NCBI RefSeq assembly: GCF_032854445.1
Contig: NC_088297.1
Location: 23,945,127-24,009,126 of the forward strand
Direction: 5' to 3'
DNA length: 64,000 nt
From: Liolophura sinensis
Taxonomy: Eukaryota; Mollusca; Polyplacophora; Chitonida; Chitonidae
The notes beneath the pieces are model-generated. The model did no database searches. It saw only the letters and a list, made by a program, of their open reading frames with translations, and was not told where the DNA came from. A program made the translations under genes and the position numbers. Of the stretch, positions 44,492 to 56,000 are shown piece after piece; position 1 is the first letter of the stretch; every line of letters begins with the position of its first letter.

Positions 44492-45075
44492 TTAAAGGAG
44501 AAGAAAACTTACAATTATGACACTATAGGGTTGAAAAAAGCACATGTTTTTTTTCTATCTGGTGGTGCCTGCTGCATAATTTATCGATTTTTCCCTCGCC
44601 ACGCACGTAAATCCTGAAAATGTCAAAGCTGGCATAAATCGCTGAGTCCTTCGCGTCCTCCATCTTTAATACCTTGTAATTTATGCTGGGGATGTTTTGC
44701 CTCTCAGCCAATGAGAGTTGCTAAACTTGCCGGCTTGTTCGCGTAAACTCGGAACCTACGTCCAACATTCCGATGTCCCGATCGTCAAGGGGAAAACGAA
44801 CAGTACTGTTCGCGAACCTCTTGGAAGAAGAGTTCTACTGGAAATGTACGTACTGCACTTCGACGGTTTCCGATGGCAATTCTCCTCCTAACACAGAAGG
44901 CTTCAGGTCTAGTTCTTAGGCTAAATGAGTCGCCCACAACGGATTTTGACGCTGACTTTATTTATAGTTTGTCAACTTAAGGTACATATTAGAATTTTTA
45001 TGGCATGTATCTGCGAGAAAATACATTCTCTTTTCAATGATATTCGTTTAATATTTAAGTTTTCTTCTCCTTTAA
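44492..45075. mobile_element. MITE family B with TTAA target duplication
   Basis: The sequence AGGAGAAGAAAACTTA at the left and its exact complement at the right are each flanked outward by TTAA (44492-44495 and 45072-45075). The 576-bp interior has no gene. TTAA duplications are typical of piggyBac-like and some other elements, but these ends do not begin CCC, so the superfamily is left open. Confidence 0.8.
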
Positions 45076-45096
45076 GAGAAAAAGACACTTGAAAAT

Positions 45097-45360
45097 AGTT
45101 TTTGTATGGTGAGTGTTTGGGACCATTTTTTGGGTACATATAGTCTTTGTGTAATAATTTTATAAATGATGGTTTAACACGTGATTAATGAATACAATTT
45201 GACTAGAATTTGATCTTTTTAGCTAACAAATATGTTAAACCTGGATTTTGATATTATTTTATATTTTTTATATATTCATTAGTAATATTATAATCCAGAT
45301 TAAATGCATGTGTTTGGATAGAACAACAACTTTACTTCAGATATATCTGTTAGACATTTT
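45097..45360 (+). mobile_element. MITE family A, copy 3' truncated
   Basis: Begins TTTTTGTATGGTGAGTGTTT and follows copy 1 (30966-31338) through AACAAATATGTTAAACCTGG and GTGTTTGGATAGAACAACAA, then stops where SINE sequence begins. The right TIR is missing. Confidence 0.8.
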
Positions 45361-45365
45361 ATAAT

Positions 45366-45455
45366 TCATACAGCATTATGGTGGGAGGCAATCGGTCAGA
45401 ATCCTTGGAAAACCCATGACCATCCGCAGGTTGCTGCAAGACCCTCCCACGTGCG
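45366..45455 (-). mobile_element. SINE fragment (main family)
   Basis: CAGCATTATGGTGGGAGG through CATCCGCAGGTTGCTGCAAG only; tail and head are absent. It abuts the truncated MITE. Confidence 0.75.
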
Positions 45456-45903
45456 ATCTATTAATGACTAATGACACTCTGACATTCTAACTGTGAATCA
45501 TGGCTTAGACTGTCGGCTTTTTTTTAAAAGCAGATTGATCATGTTAAAATTCAAATATATGTTTCTTTTCCGCCAATATTTGTTCTGATAAGTAATGTGT
45601 ACTAAATGATTACGCTCTTGTGTAAATGTTTATTTTCCTCTAAACCTTATGATCATATTGCCGAAACATTGCAAGAAATAAATCAACAAAATGAAACTAT
45701 ATGCCTATGCAATTTCACTGTTACCTGTAATTATTAATTCGTGTATTTTCAGCACTCAGTCTTATAGCAAATATCTGGTCTTTAAGACTGAAAATAGACT
45801 TCGAAACATGCAGGACCTTCCTGGCTGTTGCAGAGGACTAATATCTCCAGTGATGGCACACAATGTGGCATGTTCACAGCAAGCTTAAGCAACGTTAGAA
45901 AAT
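45456..45903. other. No feature seen
   Basis: AT-rich spacer; a 65-codon open frame at 45691-45888 lacks recognisable features. Confidence 0.45.
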
Positions 45904-45915
45904 CGGAGATATAAT

Positions 45916-46072
45916 TTATTTATTTATTTAATTGATGTTTTACGCCATCCTCAAGAACATTTCACTTATACGACGGCCGCCAGGATTAAGATGGGAGGAA
46001 ACCGGGCACAGCCGGGGAAAAACCCTTGACCATCCTCAGGTTGCTTGAAGACCGTCCCATGTACGGCCGGAA
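45916..46072 (-). mobile_element. 5'-truncated SINE with 12-bp target duplication
   Basis: Minus-strand tail and central block, bounded by perfect direct repeats CGGAGATATAAT at 45904-45915 and 46073-46084. This shows a truncated insertion by reverse transcription. Confidence 0.92.
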
Positions 46073-46084
46073 CGGAGATATAAT

Positions 46085-46953
46085 GCAAAGCAGATATCAA
46101 GGGGCGGAGTTAATAATAACAGTGACGTAATTTTGGCTATAATTAGGGTTGATACAGAGCTGGATCTGATGCGGTAAATGTGGCCCTTTTACTGTACGCT
46201 TCACATAACCCCCTCTCCCTCCTAACCTCTTTAGCCCCCTATCACGACCCCCCCCCAACCCCTCCAAGATATCTTTTAAAGTGCCGCATTATATTAACTT
46301 TAACCAGCCAAAGCTAAATTATAGCGCTGTACGAAAATGTATGGTGGTGAAACATAAATATTGTGTCTCTTTCATTTGATATACCAAATACCCAATTATC
46401 TTTTTGTTTATTGAAGCCTGCATATGTCTATATCCCCTCCCCCCCCCAACCATCGGTATTTCAAGACGGCAATACACAGTTGTGCCTTTCAAACATGTTT
46501 TTGCTTATGTACCTCAATACCTGTAAAATGACCTGTGTGAGAATGACCATAAAGTAGATCAGACTTATTCTCCCGTGTGTATAAAGCCCAGTCACAATCT
46601 TATTTTGAAATTTTATACGCAGCACGAGAGTTATATAGTGTATACACTTGAATGTATGAACACGTTTTTAGGCCCTCACACTCAGGTGTGTAGGTCTTTT
46701 GTACCACCAGCGTGTTTTCCCGTGAATATAACCCATACAGGTCTAGATCTCGCTTTGTACGGAACAAAAAGCAGCACAGCATGCGCCTGGACGCCTATGC
46801 CATCACAAAGACCAGTATTTGTGAAGAATATATTTTTACTACTTATTCAGGCAACTTTAAGGTAAGCTTGATTACGCTGAAAGCTGTGCTGCTAGTTCAG
46901 TCTTTACTGTCTGTGCCTGTCACACGACGGTACCGCAGGATTGTCCGAACACG
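46085..46953 (+). promoter_or_regulatory. Upstream region of the EGF-repeat gene
   Basis: A C-rich tract is at 46205-46262 and 46432-46450. A candidate 5' non-coding exon end (TTTAAG|GTAAGC) lies at 46861, followed by about 90 bp up to the start codon at 46954. No TATA box is asserted. The promoter position is inferred only from the gene start. Confidence 0.3.
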
Positions 46954-47023
46954 ATGACCATGCTCGCGTCACTCCTGCTGACCCTGGTAGTTCTGACCTC
47001 AATTCCGGTCCGCCACGGGCAAG
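46954..47023 (+). CDS. EGF-repeat gene exon 1: signal peptide
   Basis: ATG at 46954 gives MTMLASLLLTLVVLTSIPVR then HGQG, a classical signal peptide with Leu/Val core. Donor AAG|GTGAGT at 47024, phase 1. Confidence 0.7.
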
Positions 47024-50000
47024 GTGAGTACAATCAACTTGTGACCGTATTTCCCCGACCGCGAATTTCCTCTGCCGTAGAGGCCTTCTTTTCGATAGAA
47101 CTCTTACCATATATATATACATTACAAGTAATTTAACACACAGCAACATATAGATCAACGCAGTACTTTTAACAAAATAATATTTTTAAAATTAGGCCTT
47201 ACTGGCTAAACAAATTTCATGGTACAGGCCGTGGTGCGGATGTCGCTCAACGTGGCACAGGTGGTGCTGACTGTGCTCCGCATGGTGGTGACCGTGGCAA
47301 TGAGGGTACAGATAGTATACCGATTATACTTTTTATAAGAGCATCTTTATAGGATTACCTCGTGTTGCTGCACCCTGTGTTTAAATTGAAAGATTGTATG
47401 TATGTTTTGAATGCATGTAAGTTTGGCTTTTCACGTTGTAATTTTTCACTCGTACACGTACTCATTCACATCACACTGTTACTGGGTCAACTTGTCGTGT
47501 TTGTTTGTTTGTTGTAGCTTCTCAGTACTGAGCGCTAAGCTAGGCAGCAGCAAGTACCATTTTAAAGTCTCTAGTAAGGCACGACCCAGGCTTGTTCCTA
47601 GACTTTAGGACTTCAAGGGACTTTCATTTCAATATACATAGTTGTTCTAGTCCCAGCTGTCCACCATGTGCATACCTAGCTACAGGCAGTGATAGGTATA
47701 TACAGACTCCTCAATGAGTCGGGTGCGTGGGTGCTAATCGTGTTCCCATCACCTCATCACTTATCGCGTTACAATCTCGATGATGTAGCATATGTAACGG
47801 CTAACGGTGAATAAACTTCCTATTTATTATATATGGGCGCTCATATTTATTTATTTAAACGAGCAGAAACATAAAAATGATGCCAAAATCAGATGAAAGA
47901 GCCTGAAATCTTATTTACAAATATTTTTGTAAGGTGGGTATTTGGAACCACAATTTGGCACGTGTGATGGATGTTTTAATAAATTTATTTAGATGTAAAT
48001 TTGTGGTTCATATCCAAAAACATGCATTTAATCTGAATTATTATAATTTTTGAGGATACATTAAAATATAATTAAACTCTGTCAAAAAAGAAACGCCACC
48101 CCCGTATTTTAGAGATTTTAATACTTAGTTTTAGGACGGCACAACTTTTTTCTTATTGAAGACAGAAGTCAGAAATTTGGCAGAATAATAATCAAGATGG
48201 TCATGTTTAAAACTGTCTTTTCAAAAGTCATCTCACAGACACCAGTTGCTCACCAGGGGGCGTCTTCCTCAGTATCTCGTATGACCACCACGAGCTGCAA
48301 TCACTGCACGGCATCTCCTTGGACAAGAACGGATAAGATTCCGCCGGATTCTCTCCTGGGGAATGGCCCTCCACTCCTCCTGTAACGCAACGGCGAGCTG
48401 TTGAAGCGTCTGTGGCGGTGGCTTACGTTGACGCACGTGTCGAGCCAGAGTATCCCACAGGTGTTCAATAGGGTTGAGGTCTGGTAATTTAGAGGGCCAC
48501 GGCAAGACATTGACGTTGGAATCCTGCAGAAAGTTCATTGTTGCACGTGCAGTATGAGGCCTGGCGTTGTCCTGTTGAAAAAGCTGTGTCTGTCGGTCAA
48601 TAATCGGGAGAAGGTGAGGCTGTAACACGTGGTTGATGTAACGTTGGGCTGTCAGGTTTCCTGGAACGATCACCAAGTCTGATTTCTGGTTGTACGAGAT
48701 GGCTCCCCAAACCATAACACTGCTTCCGCCAAATCTGTCCACCTGCCGGACGCAGATGGGCGCAAAGCGTTCATGACGTCTCCTATACACACGCTGTCTT
48801 CCGTCGTGACGTGTCAAAAGAAAATGGGATTCATCAGAAAACCAGATGCGCCTCCAGTTTTGTAAAGTCCATATCCTTACGTTGTTGCACCACCTGAGTC
48901 GTAGGCGTCGATGTAAGGGGCGTAGTACAGGTCCAACAACTGGTCTACAGGCACGTAAACCCGCTTCTTTCAGACGGTTCCTAATCGTTTGAGCCGACAC
49001 TCTCCTCAAACCTGGTATTTGTGTGGCAGTCAAGGTTGGTAGGGCATGCCGATTACGCAAGTGAAGGACCCGGATGTACCGATCTTGAAGTGGGGTCGTG
49101 ATTCTTGGCCTTCTACTTCTCGGGCGATCGTTGGTCGAATTAAAGTTGTTGTAACGGCTCCAAAGTCGGGATATCGTTGTTTTGTGAACATTTAGGTGTC
49201 GTGCAATAGTACCAAAACTTTCTCCGGCTTGAAGACGACCAATGGCGATATTTCGGTCGGCAGCACTCAGTCGCGGCATTTTACCGACTGCCTTTCGTCG
49301 ACGAATGAATGAATAAAATATGAAAGCACGTGGGCTTTTATACACCCCCACACTATAACTGCCATTGACATGATTTGCATGTGAATGGCTCTGTGTGCGA
49401 CGTCAACAGGGTCAGTCCATGCGTTGTGATGTCATAAGCAATAAAATACACTTAGGAGAGAAAAGGCAGTTGTTTGGATGGTAATCTTCATTAAAAACGT
49501 GTATAATTTCATTACATTTGGCTAAAATTTAGTTTGGAAGCAATAACTTTATTCGAACGAATTTTTGATATCCGAGGACAGGGGTTGCGTTTCTTTTTTG
49601 ACAGAGTTTTATGTTCAAAATCCTGGCGGAACACATTTATTACCTGAAAAGACCAAATTCTAATGACCAAATATAAATAATAAATAATAAAGACCAAATA
49701 TATTTATTAAACCTTTTTACACAAAAAAAATATTTATTAAAAAATTTTTACACAAAGACAATATGTACCAAGTGGTGGTCACATATACCCACCATACAAA
49801 AAGTATTTCCAAGTGTATTTTTCACTTTAAAACAAAAATCAAAGAAAATATCGAAGACAACTGTTCTGCGTAACCACATTATTACATTACAGTATAATTA
49901 GAACCTCATAAACTGTTATAGAAGAAAACACTTGATAAACATGAAGCATAAGATAACGTCACAATACACTGTATTGTGAAACACCGTAACGCTGTTTACA

Positions 50001-53000
50001 ATGTGTCTTACATATATGGAAAAAATATGTAAAAAAATATGATCGTAAGATCATTCTATAACTATTACTACCGTATTGTATTTGTCAAATGTAATATCTT
50101 TATACGGTGAGAAATACGTGTGAAATGGAGCTACTTATCCCATATATTGCTGATGTGAATACCACAATGTCTGTTAATTATAAGGTTGAAATTCTTTGTT
50201 AAAAATGCTTCTTTGATTTTCCTCTTCTTCCAGTGTGGTACTGTAGATAACATTTTAATATTATCCCACCAAAAAGGTTTTGTTACAGCTCGAGCTGTGT
50301 TCAGCTAATGCTGATTTAGTGATTTCCCTTGTACGAACAACCTTTTTATGTTCATTGATTCTGTGATAAAGGGGTCTACCAGTTTCTCCAATATATTCAC
50401 ACGGGACACTCACATGATACGTAGTAAATGTTGTTTTTTTTTATCTACTGTTATGAGGTTCAATATCGTTGATATTTGTCAAAATATTACCTAATGTTTT
50501 CCCTGTATTAAAAACTACCCGAAAATCTTCCTTACGTAAAAAAACATCTTAGTTTTTCAACTAAGCCTGGAATATATGGTAAATTTATGATGCCTGTTGG
50601 TTTCTTTTCAAGTGTTTTTGTATTATTAACTTTTTTTTAAACTGTTGATGACATGACTAATTTTACATTTTTCATATCCGTGCCATAAAAATACATTAGT
50701 TAAGTGATTACGTTCTTCTTCAAGGTATTCTTTATAACAGTCCTTATAGGCTCGATTTACTAAACAACGTAACACTCCATTAGAATTCAGTAGAATGGCC
50801 TGACGCATAATGCATATAGAGGTCAGTATGTGTAGCTTTGAGATTCAATGCAGTTCTAATGCTAGTCTTGAATTCACCTACTCGTTCAACTCAAACATAT
50901 CGGAATGTTAGTTTGTGGTCTTCTTCTACCTCCATGGTAAATTGAATAGACAGATGTTTGGAATTCAAATATTGTAAGAATGAAGGAAGATTCGGTTTAC
51001 AATGATTCCATGTTACAAATGTGTCACCTACACATCTCTGTCATAATTTGGATCTTAATACTGCATTAGACACGGTAACGGATTCAAAATGTTCCATGAA
51101 TATGTTAGCAACAGCAAGAGATAAAGGAGCACCCCTGGGGGTACCATCCTGCATTTTAAAGTAATCATCCCTCTGTTGGAAGTAGTTTAATCTCAAACAA
51201 AGTCCAGATAGCTGTTTCAAATAATTTGCAGGTAAAGAACTGACAATAAGATCTCTGTTGTGGTCGATTTTCTTCATGATTATCTCAATTGTCTCTGTTA
51301 TCGTGACTTTGGTGAACAAAAATTTCACATCAAAACTGCCAAGTACATCGTTCTTCTTAAGGTGAATTAATTTTAATTTACCTACAAAGTGTGTAGGGCT
51401 CTTCACGATTAAAGATGATGAGCCCGTCAACGATCGAAGAATGGATGGTAAATACTTAGCTATGCTCTATGGCGCGGACCCGATAAATGAAACGATAGGA
51501 GGTAGATGAATATTCTTTTTATTAATTTTCGGGAGACAATACAACTTCGGGCTTGTAGGACGTGGTTGACCTCGTTCTCAACGAAGTTCATCTGTAATTA
51601 ATTTTTCCTTATGCAAATTATTTAAATTTTCTTATTGATAATTATTGTCAGGTCTTTCTTGAGTTTCTGATAACAGCTGTCCGATAAGAGATCTTGTACT
51701 TCCTCCTCATGGTCCTTCTTGTTCAGAATAACTGTGGCATTGCCCTTGACCGCAGGAAGAATGACAACCTAGGTATTGTACTTCAGCTTTTTTTGACTGC
51801 ATTTCTTTCTTCTTGTGCATATTTCTGTTGTTGTGAGACTGGCTGATGTTTCTCCAAAACATCTTTAATTTTAATTCTCAATTCTGTTGCATTGATGTCA
51901 TCTGTCAAGTTTGAAATAGAGTTTTCCATTGAAGTTACAATGTCCAGATACGGAATATGTTATTCTCGACTCGGAATGTGTTTGAGTCGTTTGCAGAAAT
52001 ATCGTCCTGATATCTTGCTAAGGTAGTGTCACTGAGATTAACGACACATTTGTTTTGGGATTTATTCGATAAATTGCGTTCTGTTTCCTTCTTTTTAACT
52101 TTACGAATAGACAGTTTCTGCAATTTTGTAACTTAGGTCAACTTGGTGTGATCATAAACTGTTGTTGTGTATGATCTCATGGCGGTGTGGATTTAGAGAT
52201 GAAGAAATTAAATTTCTTTATTTATTTGATTGGTGTTTTACGCCGTAATCAAGAATATTTCACTTATACGACGGCGGCCAGCGTTATGGTGGTTGGAAAC
52301 CGGGCAGAGCCCGGGGGAAATTCACGACCATCCGCAGGTTGCTTGCAGACCTTCCCACGTACGGCCGGAGAGGAAGCCAGCATGAGATGGTCTTGAACTC
52401 GCAGCGACAGCATTGGTGAGAGGTTTCTAGGTCACTACGCTGCGCTAGCGCGCTAACCGACTGAGCGGAGGCCTCTAGGAAATTAAAACCATGTAGTCTA
52501 TTCCTAGGGATCGTAGTGTTACTGCGTGGAGCTGCCATTGTAAAACAAATTTCTGTTCTCGCCCACTGTCCAGCATGTAACTTGCTTTTGAATAATTATA
52601 ACGCCATCTCAGGCAATGATCTCTTGGTGTCGAAAATGAGCTTAAAGAATTGAACACATTATGAATTAGCAAAAATATTTTCCTTGTGATAATATGGACG
52701 TTCAGCATGTCAAAGTGTAGAGCTTGGACTGTTACGTGTCAGTGACTAAAGGCAAATCTTGGTAGTGAGTATGGCTGATTTTACAGACAATTGAATATAG
52801 GCGACTCTCTTAAAGAAATAGATTGATCAGCTTCATTGTATGGTGTAGTGTATAGACATAATTAAAGACGTACAGCATAGAGAGTAAAACCAGAGCAGCG
52901 ACGACTGTGTGAAAGTGGTACAGCATTGCGAGTAAACCAAGAGCAGTGACGACAGTGAGATAGACGTCCAGCATAGAGCGTTAAACCAGAGCAGCGACGA

Positions 53001-56000
53001 CACTGTGATAGACGTACAGCATAAAGAGTAAAACCAGAGCAGCGACGACAGTGTGATAGACGTACAGCATAACGAGTAAAACCAGAGCAGCGACGACAGT
53101 GTGATAGACGTACAGAATATAGAGTTAAACCAGAGCAGCGATGACAGTGTGATAGACGTACAGCATAGAGAGTTAAACCAGAACAGCGACGACAGTGTGA
53201 TAGACGTAGAGCATAGAGAGTAAAACAAGAGCAACGAAGACGATGTTAGTCCATCATAATCATAGTAATAACTGCTGGATATAGTGCATCTTCAAAATTC
53301 TTCATGTCAAAGCAAGATGACAGATTATATATTAAGCGTCATAATATGTACCATAGACTATATTGGTAGCAGTTTCACATCAGCCATTTTCTGAGAATCA
53401 TAGTACAAAACATAAAGCCAAAAGCTACGATAGAAAGAATTCAGAGTATATAAAGACTTTATTTATTTATTGTATTTAGAGCCTAATACAAGCAGCTTTT
53501 AACGTATCCTGAATTGTACATGTATTATATATATCTAGTTATATATGACTGAAATCCTGAGACAAATGATGTACAAGAAACTCAAAGTTAAATAATTAAA
53601 CGCTGTTTACATAACACCGATGTATGGCCTCCATTGAGAATTAATGTCTTCTACTGGACGTTCACATATACTTGACCAATATACATTTAAGAATTGCAAA
53701 ATAAGGACACGCATTTAACAAGCGAAAACTGCCATGCCATACTCCTTACAGCGCATGCGTCGCTCTTTACCTTTCGCTTTAGATCATTGCCACCAATAGC
53801 AAATTTTGTACAGGAATCTTTCACAACGTCGAGGTGATATTTGGTGACGGTGATGAGGCAGGAAGTGATATCAGAAAACACAAACAATCCGTTTCAACCT
53901 TTGTCTCTAATAATAATTTATACATATTAGTATCTATTCGCTTTACTCTCCGGCTGTAGATGAGAAGGTTTTCAGCAACCTGCGGATGGTCGAGGGTTTC
54001 CCCCGGGCTCTGCTTTGTATCACCTCCCCTACCCCCTACTACAAAACACACATTTTGCATTCTTTAGCTTTCTTAGTTCTTTTGGTAGTTTATGTTGGAG
54101 GATTTGGAACTTGACCTTGATTATTCCCCTCAAAGGTCCACTATGGTGGACGGTTGTGTGTTTCGGAGTCTACGAATATGTGGTGTTTTAGACGGTGAAT
54201 TCGTTTGAAGACATACACGAGAGAGTTGTATACTGGTTGTATACGGAGTTGGTCCCAGTCGACGATGGGAACACGACTTTGGGATTGAACTGTATTACAT
54301 GTAACAAATGAAAACAGCTCATAGCAGCTTTTTGTTTATATCGGGTTTCTTAGCAAAACGCCAAACTTCCTACATTTGCCATTTTGACTGTGACTGGCTG
54401 TAATCCTGACCTCCTAGACACTGAGGGTGATACAGGGTAACAATGCGACTTAATTAACCTGAAAGCAGTCACAGATTTCTGGCACTGTCAGAAACTGCGA
54501 CTGAGGACAACTGGGCACTGATTCTAGTTACAGGAGAAGAAAACATGAAAAATAATGCCAGGTATACCGAATCTGAATAGTTCTAGACTCCAGCCCAATG
54601 TACTAGTACATGCACGAGTTTCCAAAGGCCAATGTGTCATTACATGTACCAGTTTCGAAAGGCCAATATACAAGTTTATCAACAAGTTTATTGATACATG
54701 AAAATGCATGTTTTTTTTCTACATTATCGGACAGTATTTGAGAGCTTACTGGTTAATGACAAGTGATCTTCATCGGCCAAACGAGCGTCATCCACCGCTA
54801 ACTGTTTCCTAGCCTGACAATCAATGAAGGCGAAAATTTTTCTGTCCAAATAGCGAAAGTGAACCTATACCTACATGTATTGGGTATATATAATACGTTG
54901 AAGTCAACCTCTGTGTAACCCGTTAAACGCATTGATAAGTTTGTTCTTTCATTTGAAACACTATTTACTTTCAAGTTTTTCTTCTGTTATTCCACTGACT
55001 TGATAACGATGTAAGTTTAAGGAACTTGTAGATATAGACATCTTTTGTCTGTAATAATGCGTGTAGAATACATTGTATGCTGTTACTGTAGCCAGTTTGC
55101 AATAATACCTGTAGAATACATTATATGCTGTCCCTGAAGCCAGTTTGTAATAATACCTGTAGAATACATTGCATGCAGTCCCTGGAGCCAGTTTGTAATA
55201 ATACGTGTAGAATACATTGCATGCTGTCCTTCTAGCTAGTTTGTAATAAAACGTGTAGAACGCATTGTTTGCTGTCCCTGTAGCCAGTTTGTTATAATGC
55301 GTGTAGAATACATTGTATGCTGTCCCTGTAGCCACTTTGTTATAATGCGTGTAGAATACATTGTATGCTGTCCCTGTAGCCAAGGTCTAAGTATGTATAC
55401 AATGCTCACCACAAGCATATAAATGGCCCGAATGCCACACTTCTCAGCCAGAATGTCCTAGTGGTACCTGTGCCTTTCAGGACGCACTGTCGAGTCTCCC
55501 TCTGCCCTATCACCACCCCCGGGCCACTGAAGGACGTGTAGATTGCACTATGGTATGCACTGTGGTTTGGAGCAAGATTGAACTATGGGATTTACAGCCT
55601 GGAACCGAGCTTATTTATCAAAACCTGTCCAGTGTTGATGTTGCACAGAGTTGATCGAAGTTGATTATTTATATTATATGTATTTCCTCACGCCAGTTAA
55701 CCATGCTCAAAAAGAATATTCTTTATTTTTTGACTGGTGTTTTTGGCCATACTCAAGAATATTTCACTTATGCGACGGCACACGGCATTATGATGAGAGG
55801 AAACCGGGCAGAGGCCATTGGAAACACACGGCCATCATCAGATTGCTGCAAGCTCTTCCATTTACGATTGGAGAGGAAGTCAACATAAGCTGGACTTGAA
55901 CTCACAGCAGCCTAATTTATGAGAGAATTCTGAGTCATTTCGTCAAGTTAGCAGCCTAGTCGCTAGGCCAAGGTAAATTTTGCTCTAGAGCACAGGTGTA

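Larger units (their letters stand above)
47924..49802 (-). mobile_element. MITE family A copy split by a Tc1 insertion
   Basis: The left end TTTTTGTAAGGTGGGTATTT and right end ACCCACCATACAAAAAG are inverted. The interior reads in minus orientation relative to copy 1 (complement contains ATTCAGATTAAATGCATG). Removing 48074-49609 leaves about 343 bp, the family length. It lies in the long intron of the EGF-repeat gene. Confidence 0.8.

Noticed and set aside
48197-48385. Plus-strand frame over the Tc1 transposase
   Set aside because: Shadow of the intact minus-strand transposase.
52833-53234. 133-codon minus-strand frame rich in Leu, Phe and Ser
   Set aside because: Encoded by the 48-bp minisatellite; period of 16 residues without independent support.
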